This document shows positions 17,146-25,634 of a stretch of 64,000 nucleotides of DNA, piece by piece. Under the pieces are notes generated by a model, which made no database searches, was not told the DNA's origin, and saw only the letters and a list, made by a program, of their open reading frames with translations. The stretch's first letter is position 1, and each line of letters begins with the position of its first letter. The DNA lies in contig NZ_CP011994.1 in assembly GCF_001632845.1 (NCBI RefSeq), positions 2,552,001 to 2,616,000 on the forward strand, given 5' to 3'. Source of the DNA: Ectothiorhodospira sp. BSL-9 (GTDB taxonomy: Bacteria; Pseudomonadota; Gammaproteobacteria; Ectothiorhodospirales; Ectothiorhodospiraceae). The position numbers and the translations under genes were made by a program.

Positions 17146-17304
17146 ATGGTTGATGAAACGAAAGGTTCGCTCTCGGGTTTGAACGAAGAAGAGGCCATGG
17201 AGTTCCACGGTGTCTTCATGACCAGCATGATGGGTTTCCTGGCGGTTGCCGCTGTGGCCCACGTCCTGGCCTGGATGTGGCGTCCCTGGGGTGTGGCTTG
17301 GTAA
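17146..17304 (+). CDS. pufB: Light-harvesting LH1 beta polypeptide, copy 2
   Basis: 52 residues, identical to copy 1 except residue 5 (Thr instead of Met). The same GGAGGGAATTTAA leader precedes it. The 183-bp gap from the previous alpha gene contains a leader resembling that of copy 1 (blocks CTTGTGCTG and GTGTAGTGTCT shared), so each copy may have its own promoter or processing site. Function as for copy 1. Confidence 0.95.
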   Translation: MVDETKGSLSGLNEEEAMEFHGVFMTSMMGFLAVAAVAHVLAWMWRPWGVAW

Positions 17305-17394
17305 GACCGTTCGCCTGAATGGCGTAACGAGTTCCAGGTTGTACCTCCAGCAAAGCAGTAGAACCAGTTTTTTTCCGATATAGGAGACTTCAAT

Positions 17395-17589
17395 ATGTGG
17401 CGTACTTGGCTGCTGTTCGATCCGCGCAGAGCGCTGGTTGCCCTGTTTGCATTCCTGGCCGTGCTGGCTCTTTTGATCCACTTCATCCTGTTGAGCACCG
17501 AGCGCTTCAACTGGATGCATAGCGCCTCTCTGGTTGACACGACCGAGCAGGTTGCCGTTCAGGAAACGGGCAAGTCAACCCTGGCCTGA
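17395..17589 (+). CDS. pufA: Light-harvesting LH1 alpha polypeptide, copy 2
   Basis: 64 residues, the same protein as copy 1. Followed after 29 bp by a strong hairpin, so the antenna transcript ends here and does not continue into pufLM or pufC. The window holds only these antenna genes of the photosynthesis system; reaction-centre and pigment genes must lie elsewhere. Confidence 0.95.
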   Translation: MWRTWLLFDPRRALVALFAFLAVLALLIHFILLSTERFNWMHSASLVDTTEQVAVQETGKSTLA

Positions 17590-17618
17590 ACTTGGCCTCA
17601 AGGCGTTTGATGCCCGAC

Positions 17619-17694
17619 TGCCGGGCGGGATTGTTCTGTCATGCGCATCCCGCCCGGCATCAGGGTGGCCTCCTGAAAAACCCCGCCTTTTTTT
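17619..17694 (+). terminator. Terminator after the pufBA genes
   Basis: TGCCGGGCGGGAT (17619-17631) and ATCCCGCCCGGCA (17647-17659) form a perfect 13-bp stem with a 15-base loop; an uninterrupted T-run follows at about 17688-17694, perhaps after a second weak structure. Such hairpins also stabilise puf mRNA. Confidence 0.75.
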
Positions 17695-17764
17695 AGTCCT
17701 CGCCGTTGAAGGACTGCCGCTTCCCGGCGGCCACTTGCCTGTCACCCCTGCCGCCTGGCTTGCC

Positions 17765-20700
17765 TTATCCCTTATTCCGTAAAAGGGATCTGTCCCCTTT
17801 TTTGGGGTTCAGTAGCGCGTCCAGTACGCTTAGAAAATGCTCCACGTCCAGGGGTTTGGTCAGGTATTCGTCAAAGCCCACGCTGATGCCGCGCTCCACG
17901 TCTCGTTCGGTGGCGAAGGCCGTCAGCGCCATGACCGGTATGGCAGCGGTGGCCGAGTTGGCGCGCAGCCGCTTGAGCACCTGATAGCCATCCAGTTCGG
18001 GCATGTTGATATCCAGCAGGATCAGGTCCGGCTCGTGGGCGGTGGCCAGCTCCAGGCCCAGACCTGGGTCGGGGGCGCTGAGCAGGCGCAGATGAGGGCG
18101 CCGGGTGAGAATCTGCGCCACCAGACGCAGGTTGGCCGGATTGTCGTCGATATGCAGCACGGTGTGGGTCTGGGTTGCGTCCCCCATGGATGCCGGCTGA
18201 CTGCTGGGTTCCATGCGGGTCACCTCGACGGACTCCTGAACCCCCTGGGGCAGGCGCAACCAGAAGGTGCTGCCCTCTCCGGGCCGGCTGTCCACGCCAA
18301 TCTCTCCCCCCATGACCTCTATCAGTCGACGGCTGATGGCCAGCCCGATCCCCGTGCCCTCAATGCCCTCCATGCACCCCTCCAGCCGGCTGAAGGGCAG
18401 AAAGAGCTGATCGAGCTTGTCCGGAGAAATGCCCTTGCCGGTGTCAGTGACGCTGATGCGCAGCCATCCCTGGAAATCCGGGCGGATATCCAGGCACACA
18501 TCACCGCCGTCCCGGTTGTACTTGATGGCGTTGGAAAGCAGGTTGATCAACACCTGCTTGAGGCGTATCCGGTCGGCCAGGACCACCCAATTCTCGTCGT
18601 GGCCCGGGTCGATGCGGATCTGTCGGGCGTCGGCCAGGGGAGTGAGCAGCATCAGGCACTCGCGCACGAGTTCCCGCAGGGGGATGCTTTCGATGGACAG
18701 TTCCACCCGGCCAGCCTCCACGCTGGCCAGATCCAGCACCTCGTTGATCAGGTCCAGTAGATGACGACCGCCCTTGAGGATCTCGCCCACGCTGTCGGCC
18801 TGGATCTCATCCAGCGTGGGATCAGTCTCCAGTAACTGGGCAAAACCGAGCACGGCATTCATGGGAGTGCGCAGCTCATGGCTCATATTGGAGAGAAACT
18901 CCGATTTGGCCCGGCTGGCCCGTTCGGCTTCCTCCTTCGCTCTGCGTAGATCTTCCTCTGTCTGCTTGCGGTCGCTGATGTCCTTATGGCTGATCACTAA
19001 CTGCCGACCGGATGCGGGTCCCCCGTCCAGAGGGGTGGCCAGTACCATGAAGGCTGTGCCATTAATTCGGTATTCGTCCTCGAAATGGGGCACCTGACCG
19101 CGCAGAACCTCCCGGATGCCCGCCGCGACCCGGCGCGCCTCGTCCGCTGACTCACCCTGAACCGCAGTGCACAGGGAGAAATAGTTGATGCCCCGTCCCA
19201 CCGGGTCCTGGGCACCTTGGTGATGGCGGCTAAAGTCATCCCATGCACGGTTCACGGCGATGATCGTGCCCTCGTGATCCAGCACGCAGATGCTGGAGCG
19301 CAGCGAGTCGATAATGGCCTGAGTGAAGGCCAGCGTCTTGGCTTCGCGCTCCTGGGCGGCGGTTTCGATGGATCGGCGCTTGCGCTCCCGGTCCATCTGG
19401 TGCAGGGCGTGGGAGGTGTCCTCGACGATGCCCCGCAGCAATTGCAGAACATCCTCGGTGAACAGGCCCTTGTCGCGCCCCATGAAGCTGCCCAGGCCCA
19501 ATAGCTCATCACCACGGAACAGGATGAAGTGGACGCAGGTACGTATGCCGTTGGCGCCCGCCCATTCCCGCCAGGCCTCGGGCGTATCGGGGGACTCGCA
19601 ATCCTTGCACAGCAAGGGGCGGTCGTTCAGGCATTCCCAGGGATTGCCACGCAGTATTTCCCAGGTCTCTTGCAGAGGCAGTCCCCGGGCCTGTTCCTCG
19701 GTCAATCCATGGACCACAGGTTTTTTCAGTTGGGCATCGCCTCGGTGGCGCAGGCTGATGGCGCAGGCATCCAGGCCACCCTGTTCCACGAGGATGCCGG
19801 CCGTGCGATGCAATAAGGTCCCTTCGTCATCAATGCGGTTGATGCATTGATTCACCTGGGTGCGGGTGGCATACAGCCGAAAGATCTGTTCCAGACGCGA
19901 TTGGGCCAGCTTGCGGTCGGTGATGTCGCGATTGACACCGCGCCGCCCCAGATAGGTGCCGTCGTCGTCCACCACCGGCTGGCAGTGGTGTTCGATCCAG
20001 CGGATCTCGCCATCCGGGCGATGCACGGCAAACTCCAGAGCCATGTGGGACAGATCGCCCTCTTGATGGCTCACCTCCGTCAGGTGCTGGCGCCAGCGCT
20101 GGGCATCCTCCGGGGTGAAGAGTGTGTACATCAGGTCCGGATCCTTCAGGAAGGCCTCCGGGGGATAGCCACTGATGTCCTCACACCCGGGAGAGACATA
20201 GACATAGCGGCCATCGGCACCGTACCAGTAATCCCAGTCCGGTGAGTGTTGTGCGGCAATGCGATAGCCACGTTCGCTCTCGCGCAGTTGCTCGTGGGTG
20301 GTGCGCAATTCCTCCTCTTGGCGCATCCGCTCGGTGAGATCCACCAGGGCGCAGGCAAATTCCAGGTCCCGCCCGTCGCGGCCGGGCAGGCGTGCCACGT
20401 GCAATTCTCCCGGGAAGTGATCCTGCTGCGCGGGGCTGGCACTAAAATGGACGTCTGCCAGTCGGGCCTGGCCGTCTCGCGCGGCCTGGCGCAGGGCCGC
20501 CTGGACGATGGCCTCGTGCTCACGATCCACCAGGCTGCACAGCCTTTTCCGGCGCAGATGGCTCACGTCGAGCCTGAAAGCCTTCGCCGCCTCCTGATTG
20601 GCCTCCAGGATCATGCCGCTTTGATCCACCACCAGGGATGCCATGGGCAGGCCGCCGAAGAAGGCAGCGTAGTTATCCAGTAACCGCTGGGTGACAAACT

Positions 20701-20887
20701 GGGATTCGCGCAGCTCGGCGTTCTGGATCTCCAGTTCCGACTCATACACGCTGAGGGTCTGTACCAGCTCGGCCAGGCTCACTTCACCCTGCTTGAGGAG
20801 GTTCTCGGCCTGTTCGAAATCGCCCTGCTCGACGGCATGCTGGGCACGTTTCAGGGCATGGCTGGACTGGGTCTCTTCTTGGGTCAT
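17765..20887 (-). CDS. Multi-PAS hybrid sensor histidine kinase with receiver domain
   Basis: 1,040 residues from an ATG at 20887. Order: N-terminal coiled-coil region (about 1-70), PAS domains (about 70-190, 205-330), GAF-like domain with several Cys (about 345-510; LLCKDCESPD), another PAS (about 530-640), HisKA with phospho-His (SNMSHELRTPMNAVLGF), HATPase (NAIKYN, DTGKGIS, GTGIGLAISRR), and a receiver with phospho-Asp in LILLDINMPELDG. No transmembrane segments are apparent, so it is probably cytoplasmic. The last 15 or so residues (KKGDRSLLRNKG) are encoded by a repeat-like palindrome and look like a recent extension. No cognate regulator is adjacent. Confidence 0.92.
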   Translation of the reverse strand: MTQEETQSSHALKRAQHAVEQGDFEQAENLLKQGEVSLAELVQTLSVYESELEIQNAELRESQFVTQRLLDNYAAFFGGLPMASLVVDQSGMILEANQEAAKAFRLDVSHLRRKRLCSLVDREHEAIVQAALRQAARDGQARLADVHFSASPAQQDHFPGELHVARLPGRDGRDLEFACALVDLTERMRQEEELRTTHEQLRESERGYRIAAQHSPDWDYWYGADGRYVYVSPGCEDISGYPPEAFLKDPDLMYTLFTPEDAQRWRQHLTEVSHQEGDLSHMALEFAVHRPDGEIRWIEHHCQPVVDDDGTYLGRRGVNRDITDRKLAQSRLEQIFRLYATRTQVNQCINRIDDEGTLLHRTAGILVEQGGLDACAISLRHRGDAQLKKPVVHGLTEEQARGLPLQETWEILRGNPWECLNDRPLLCKDCESPDTPEAWREWAGANGIRTCVHFILFRGDELLGLGSFMGRDKGLFTEDVLQLLRGIVEDTSHALHQMDRERKRRSIETAAQEREAKTLAFTQAIIDSLRSSICVLDHEGTIIAVNRAWDDFSRHHQGAQDPVGRGINYFSLCTAVQGESADEARRVAAGIREVLRGQVPHFEDEYRINGTAFMVLATPLDGGPASGRQLVISHKDISDRKQTEEDLRRAKEEAERASRAKSEFLSNMSHELRTPMNAVLGFAQLLETDPTLDEIQADSVGEILKGGRHLLDLINEVLDLASVEAGRVELSIESIPLRELVRECLMLLTPLADARQIRIDPGHDENWVVLADRIRLKQVLINLLSNAIKYNRDGGDVCLDIRPDFQGWLRISVTDTGKGISPDKLDQLFLPFSRLEGCMEGIEGTGIGLAISRRLIEVMGGEIGVDSRPGEGSTFWLRLPQGVQESVEVTRMEPSSQPASMGDATQTHTVLHIDDNPANLRLVAQILTRRPHLRLLSAPDPGLGLELATAHEPDLILLDINMPELDGYQVLKRLRANSATAAIPVMALTAFATERDVERGISVGFDEYLTKPLDVEHFLSVLDALLNPKKGDRSLLRNKG
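17781..17803. repeat. REP-like palindrome overlapping the kinase 3' end
   Basis: AAAAGGGATCTGTCCCCTTTTTT forms an imperfect palindrome. The GGGGACAGATCCC core resembles the dispersed repeats found near REP-associated tyrosine transposases in proteobacteria. It is translated here as the tail of the kinase. Confidence 0.5.
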
Positions 20888-21113
20888 TGCCGGCAATCTT
20901 GAGGCCGTGCGGGCACGGCATGAGCAGAGACCATGGTTCCGGCATGGCCTGCGGATAGCCCAGGGTCCTTTTCATGGCGGTGCCTGGAGTTTACCGAGCG
21001 AGGGTAGGGGATACAATTCGGTATGGGAAGGCTTGAAAGGGGGGGCATGCCATGGTCCAGATCGATGGCGACGGACTCCAGTCCCAACTGGATGCCTTCA
21101 TGTGACCAGACAA
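20888..21113. other. Gene-free stretch between kinase and tRNA-Val terminator
   Basis: About 225 bp upstream of the kinase start. It should hold the kinase promoter; I see no recognisable regulator site or small gene. Confidence 0.5.
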
Positions 21114-21146
21114 GAAAAAAGCCGCTAAGGTTTCCCTTAAGCGGCT
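21114..21146 (-). terminator. Rho-independent terminator of tRNA-Val
   Basis: On the minus strand AGCCGCTTAAGG-GAAA-CCTTAGCGGCT forms a stem with one bulged base and a GAAA tetraloop, followed by six Ts. It lies 18 bp after the tRNA. Confidence 0.9.
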
Positions 21147-21163
21147 GATTTCGTTACTGCTTT

Positions 21164-21238
21164 TGGTGGGCGGTACTAGGATCGAACTAGTGACCCCTGC
21201 CGTGTGAAGGCAGTGCTCTACCGCTGAGCTAACCGCCC
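21164..21238 (-). tRNA. tRNA-Val (anticodon CAC)
   Basis: 75 nt including an encoded CCA. A 7-bp acceptor (GGGCGGT/ACCGCCC), a D arm (TAGCTCAGCGGTAGAGCA), a five-base-pair anticodon stem (CTGCC/GGCAG) with loop TTCACAC giving CAC, and a T arm with TTCGATC. CAC reads GUG valine codons, which are abundant in this GC-rich genome. It is a single tRNA gene with its own terminator. Confidence 0.93.
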
Positions 21239-21295
21239 GATACGAAAGAAGCGCAGATTATAGGGAGGGCGGTGGGGGTCGTCAATACCTGATTT

Positions 21296-22246
21296 TCAGG
21301 TCGGTATATTCGGGTCTTGAGAGGCATCCTGGTCGGTCGCCATAGGCGGCACCCTGAGCACGTGTTGCGCTTCCTGCAGGGTGAAATCCAGGAAGGCTTG
21401 TCCCACTTGCGAGAAGCGTTTGCCACGTGGGTAAACCACGTACCAGTGCCGCCGAATGGGGAAGCCTTCCACATCCAGCACCACCAGCCGGTTCAACAGC
21501 AGTTCCATCTCCAGGGTATGCAGGGATAATACGCCCAGGCCCATGCCTGCCCCCACGGCCTGCTTGATGGCCTCACTGCTGTGCATCTGCTGTGCCGCGC
21601 GCAAGGCCACGCCGTGCTCCGCAAAGAAGCGTTCGGCGGCGCCCCGGGTTCCCGAGCCTGTCTCGCGCATGACAAAGCACTCGCCCGAGAGGCGGCTCAG
21701 TGGGATGTCCTTCTCGTTGGCCAGGGGATGCTCCGGTGGGGCAATGATCACCAGGGGGTTTTCCATGAAGGGGTGGGCCATGGGCTCGGAGGTGGGGGGT
21801 TGCCCCATGATGGCCAGATCCATGGCGTTGATGGCCAGCCGGTTCAGCAGTTCCTCCCGGTTGCTCACCTCCAGGGTGACCGAGACGCCCTGATGACGAT
21901 TGCAGAAGGCAGCGATGAGCCGGGGTACGAAGTAGTTGGCGGTGCTGGCCGCCGCGATGGTGAGATGGCCGCGACGCAGACCCTTCATCTCGTCCAGCAC
22001 CATCTCCACCTCTGCCAGTTGCGCGGCGATGGCGCAACTGTAGTGGTAAAGCTCACGACCGGCGTCGGTGAGATGGATGCGTTTGCCGATCTGTTCGAAC
22101 AGCGGCAGGCCCACGTGCTCTTCGAGTTGCTTGATCTGCATGGAAACGGCGGGCTGGGTGAGATGGAGTTCCTCCGACGCCCGCGTATAGCTCAGATGTC
22201 GGGCCACGGCCTCAAAGGCCTTGAGTTGGCGGAAGGTGAAGTTCAT
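21296..22246 (-). CDS. cbbR: LysR-family regulator, CbbR-like
   Basis: 316 residues from the ATG at 22246; a TTG nine bases earlier is in frame. The N-terminal winged helix-turn-helix (AFEAVARHLSYTRASEELHLTQPAVSMQIKQLEEHVGLPLFEQ) is very close to CbbR/RbcR, which activates Calvin-cycle operons. The effector domain has VSNREELLNRL and the SGxRGAxERFF pattern (here TGSGTRGAAERFF) common to this group. No cbb genes are adjacent, so it could instead control another operon; the CbbR call rests on the DNA-binding domain and the phototrophic setting. Confidence 0.75.
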   Translation of the reverse strand: MNFTFRQLKAFEAVARHLSYTRASEELHLTQPAVSMQIKQLEEHVGLPLFEQIGKRIHLTDAGRELYHYSCAIAAQLAEVEMVLDEMKGLRRGHLTIAAASTANYFVPRLIAAFCNRHQGVSVTLEVSNREELLNRLAINAMDLAIMGQPPTSEPMAHPFMENPLVIIAPPEHPLANEKDIPLSRLSGECFVMRETGSGTRGAAERFFAEHGVALRAAQQMHSSEAIKQAVGAGMGLGVLSLHTLEMELLLNRLVVLDVEGFPIRRHWYVVYPRGKRFSQVGQAFLDFTLQEAQHVLRVPPMATDQDASQDPNIPT

Positions 22247-22328
22247 CTTGGTCAATGTTGCCCCGCGCCATGATCATCCAAAGGGAACGATGCCTATCAA
22301 CAAAACTCTTCTCGACCCGGTCGTGTCG

Positions 22329-23183
22329 TCAGAAGGGGATCGTTTCGCCACCGTCGTATTCCACTGCCGTGGTCTCGTACATGGCATCTTCTGCTTCCTT
22401 GTTCATCACGATGATGCTGATGCGCCTGTTGATGGGGTCCTCGGGGTCCTCCCTGTTGAACAGCACGGTGGAACCCAGGCCCATGACGCGTCCCACCTTG
22501 TCGCCTTCCATGCCGCCCGCCACGAGTGCACGCCGTGCCGCATTGGCCCGGTCGGTGGACAACTCCCAGTTAGTGTAGTCGGCACTGGGGAAGGGGCGGG
22601 CGTCGGTATGCCCGGTGATGGTGACGCGATTGGGCACTGCGTTGATGATGGCACCCAATTCGCCAAGGATTGCCTGGGAGTAATTGAGAAGCCGATCGCT
22701 GCCAAGATCAAACATGGGGCGGTTTTCGCGATCCACGATCTGTATCCGCAGACCTTCGGGTGTGATGTCCAGTAATAGCTGGTCCTTGAAGGGCTCCAGG
22801 GCCTGGCTTTTGTCCAGTGCTTCTTCCAGTACTTCCATCAACGATTCCAGACGCTCTTCGTCCTGTTCGCGTGCCATCTCTTCGGCACGCTCCATGTCGA
22901 TGGCCCCTTCAAAGTCGATGATGGATGGAGAAGCGCCGTCACCCTCGGTGGGATGGGGTGGCGTGGGGCTGATGCCCATGGCAGCCGAAGGGTTCTGGAA
23001 ATATTCCGAAATGGCGGCCTTTTGCCGTTCATCCGTCATTCCCAGGATCCAGAGCAACAGGAAAAACGCCATCATGGCGACGGCAAAGTCGGCAAAGGCA
23101 ATCTTCCAGGCGCCACCATGGTGGCCTGCCTTCTTGACCACCCGCTTGATGACGATGGGTTGCTTCTTGTCTTCGGCCGCCAT
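22329..23183 (-). CDS. motB: Flagellar motor stator protein MotB
   Basis: 284 residues. The N-terminus is basic and cytoplasmic, then one transmembrane helix (FADFAVAMMAFFLLLWILG) with the essential proton-accepting Asp near position 33, a plug region, and an OmpA-like peptidoglycan-binding domain (ITGHTDARPF, NWELSTDRANAARRAL, GLGSTVLFN). It anchors the stator to the cell wall. It lies six bases after motA, so the two stator genes form an operon. Confidence 0.95.
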   Translation of the reverse strand: MAAEDKKQPIVIKRVVKKAGHHGGAWKIAFADFAVAMMAFFLLLWILGMTDERQKAAISEYFQNPSAAMGISPTPPHPTEGDGASPSIIDFEGAIDMERAEEMAREQDEERLESLMEVLEEALDKSQALEPFKDQLLLDITPEGLRIQIVDRENRPMFDLGSDRLLNYSQAILGELGAIINAVPNRVTITGHTDARPFPSADYTNWELSTDRANAARRALVAGGMEGDKVGRVMGLGSTVLFNREDPEDPINRRISIIVMNKEAEDAMYETTAVEYDGGETIPF

Positions 23184-23189
23184 GGGCCC

Positions 23190-24047
23190 TTACTCCTTGG
23201 CGCCGCGCAGGTGGGATTCCAGTTCCGCGAAGCTTGGGCGCAGGTCGGATGCCATGGCCTTGCGGCCGAATTCCACCGCCACCTGAGGGCTGTAACCCTG
23301 GACATTGGCGAGGATGCAGGCCTTGAGGCAGGCGAAGAACTTGGCTTCCTCCTCGGCCCGGCGCTCAAGGGCAGAGCTCATGGGGCCGACAAAACCATAG
23401 GCAAGCAGGATACCGGTGAAGGTCCCCACCAGGGCGGCCGCGACGAGTCCGCCAATCTTGTCAATGGGTCCGTCCAGGGCGCTCATGGTGTTCACGATGC
23501 CGAGCACCGCCGCCACGATACCAAAGGCCGGCAGGCCATCGGCAACCCGGGCCACCGCATGGGAGGGCTCCGCCGCTTCCTCATGGTGGGTTTCCAGGTC
23601 GATGTCCATGAGGTTGTCCAGTTCGAACGGGTTCATGGCGCCGCTCACCACCAGACGCATGTAATCGCAGATGAATTCCACCGCGTGATGGTTCTTCGCA
23701 ATTCGGGGATACTTTTCGAACAGCGGGCTGCTCTCGGGTTCCTCAATGTCTGCCTCGATGGACATCAAGCCTTCCTTGCGGGCCTTGGAAAACATCTCGT
23801 ACATCAGGCCGAGCAGTTGCAGATAGTCGTCCTTCTTGTAGGTGGAACCGCCCATGAGTCTGGGTATGGCCTTGAACACCTGGATGATGGTCTTCATCGG
23901 GTTGGCAATGATGAAGGCGCCCAGCGCCGCCCCACAGATGATGACAAACTCGTATGGCTGCCAGATGAGGATCAGCTGCCCGCCGTGCGCCGCCCAGCCA
24001 CCTAATACGGCAACAGTAACGATGATTGAACCAAGGATCAGATTCAC
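23190..24047 (-). CDS. motA: Flagellar motor stator protein MotA
   Basis: 285 residues from a GTG with a GGAGG site. Four hydrophobic segments and the typical opening (LILGSIIVTVAVLGGW) and core (LPAFGIVAAVLGIVNTM, GTFTGILLAYGFVGP) identify the stator subunit that, with MotB, conducts protons and contacts FliG through charged residues in its cytoplasmic loop. Length matches the family. motA and motB stand alone here, away from other flagellar genes. Confidence 0.95.
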   Translation of the reverse strand: MNLILGSIIVTVAVLGGWAAHGGQLILIWQPYEFVIICGAALGAFIIANPMKTIIQVFKAIPRLMGGSTYKKDDYLQLLGLMYEMFSKARKEGLMSIEADIEEPESSPLFEKYPRIAKNHHAVEFICDYMRLVVSGAMNPFELDNLMDIDLETHHEEAAEPSHAVARVADGLPAFGIVAAVLGIVNTMSALDGPIDKIGGLVAAALVGTFTGILLAYGFVGPMSSALERRAEEEAKFFACLKACILANVQGYSPQVAVEFGRKAMASDLRPSFAELESHLRGAKE

Positions 24048-24169
24048 GAGCCGCTAACCTCCGGGATTGGCGCGATGACTGCGGGGGGGGTGGCTTGCCG
24101 ATTTAAAACCACGCGATAATAGCGCAATCAAGACGCCCGTCACACTCACTGGACTCAGGAGCCACATTG

Positions 24170-25609
24170 ATGGACAAAAAATCGCTGGCGGACTGGGTGC
24201 ATCACCTGGGGGATCGGGATCTGCCGCTGCTCGAGGGAACCGCTGCCATCTTGTCCATTGTGGAGGCTAACCCCCAGATGAGCATGCGGGCGGTCGGGCG
24301 CCTGGTGCAGCGGGATCCGGGGCTGGCCCTCAAGCTCATTCGGGTGGCCAATGGCGTACCCCATCGTCACTTTCGCACCGAGGTGGTGGCCCTGGACGAG
24401 GCCGTGATGATGATTGGCACCGACGGGTTGAAGCGGACCATCCGTGAACTGGAAAAGGTGCCGGATGTGCTCTCCACGAATGCCCAGTCCTATTACCGTT
24501 ATCTGGCGGGCCGGGTGGCCTATGCGGCGGCTCTGGCGGAGGCCTGGGCCGAGAACCGTCACGACATGATCCCCTCCGAGGTGGGCCTGGCAGCGTTGCT
24601 GTACGACCTTGGGGAACTGGTCTGGACCATCCATGACGAGCGGCGCATGGCGCGCTACATGGAGCTGGTCCGTGACGGACAGGTGCTGCCCCATGAAGCC
24701 GAGTACGTGGCCCTGGATGTCAGCCTGGAAACGGTGGGTCACGCCCTGGCGGAGCGCTGGCAACTGCCGGCCATGGTGCGCGAGTGCATGTGTCCTGCCA
24801 ATGCCCGTCATGCCCGGGCCATGGGGGTGATGCTGGCCTCCAACCTGGCCCGGGATGCGATGGCGGCCTGGGACCACCCGGGCGTGGGGGGCAACCTGGA
24901 CCAGGCGGCTCGGTATCTGGACTGTAGCTCCGAGGAACTGGCGGACTACATCAACGGTGCCACTGAGCATTTCAATACCCATGTGGATCTCTACGGTCTG
25001 GATCCTGTTCCCTTGCTGGACGAAGAGAAGGTCAAGGCCTATCGGGAAGCGGGGGCCAAGCCGCCTGAGCCGGTCTTCTGCCTCATGCCCCGGTCTGATC
25101 GGTATGAGCAGGCCCGCCGCCAACTGGCCTCCCACTCACTGGAGAACCGGGACCAGGTTCTGGATGTGTTGCTGGAGGGGTTGCACGAGGGCCTGGGGCT
25201 GAACCGGGTGGTATTCGCGCGACTCAGCGACATTGGTGACACCCTGTCGGCCGAGCGCATGGAGGGCACCGATCACGAGCCGGCCTTCAATCGTTTTGAG
25301 CTCAACCTGGCCGGGGGGCACCTGATCGCGGTGATGATGAAGCGGCCCTCGGCCTTCTGGTTGAACCCCTCCAATTGTGACGAGGTATGGCCGCGGGTGC
25401 CCCACTCCATGCGCACCCTGATTGGTGTGCGAGAGTTCTTCGCCCATTCGGTATTTGTGGGGGACCAGCCTTACGGCCTGGTCTATGCGGACCGCCGCTC
25501 CGGATCCTGCGCGCTGGATAGGCGGGCGCTGAAGGGGTTCAAGGCGCTGGTTGAACTGGCCACCGCCCATCTGGAATCGTTGCGACAGGCAGGCCAGGGG
25601 CGCCTCTGA
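24170..25609 (+). CDS. HDOD-domain protein
   Basis: 479 residues from an ATG at 24170 with a CAGGAG site nine bases upstream. The HDOD domain (about 15-220) shows the LPLLEGTAAILSIV start and the LGELVW motif; HDOD proteins resemble HD phosphohydrolases but lack some metal-binding residues and act in signalling. The C-terminal part (about 310-460) is GAF-like in pattern, ending in YGLVYADRRSG and a helical tail. It is divergent from motA with a 122-bp gap, hinting at a chemotaxis/motility or c-di-GMP link, which is not proven. Confidence 0.82.
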   Translation: MDKKSLADWVHHLGDRDLPLLEGTAAILSIVEANPQMSMRAVGRLVQRDPGLALKLIRVANGVPHRHFRTEVVALDEAVMMIGTDGLKRTIRELEKVPDVLSTNAQSYYRYLAGRVAYAAALAEAWAENRHDMIPSEVGLAALLYDLGELVWTIHDERRMARYMELVRDGQVLPHEAEYVALDVSLETVGHALAERWQLPAMVRECMCPANARHARAMGVMLASNLARDAMAAWDHPGVGGNLDQAARYLDCSSEELADYINGATEHFNTHVDLYGLDPVPLLDEEKVKAYREAGAKPPEPVFCLMPRSDRYEQARRQLASHSLENRDQVLDVLLEGLHEGLGLNRVVFARLSDIGDTLSAERMEGTDHEPAFNRFELNLAGGHLIAVMMKRPSAFWLNPSNCDEVWPRVPHSMRTLIGVREFFAHSVFVGDQPYGLVYADRRSGSCALDRRALKGFKALVELATAHLESLRQAGQGRL

Positions 25610-25634
25610 GGGCGCCCCGGCCACCTCGAGGGTT

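Larger units (their letters stand above)
17125..17589 (+). repeat. pufBA duplication, copy 2
   Basis: Second copy of the unit at 16498-16962. Differences seen are in the first beta codons (GACGAAATG versus GATGAAACG), one or two silent sites in beta and alpha, and one spacer base. Confidence 0.95.

Noticed and set aside
24155-25135. 326-codon minus-strand frame opposite the HDOD gene
   Set aside because: A codon-bias shadow: no domain, and the plus-strand HDOD gene has a good ribosome-binding site and clear motifs.
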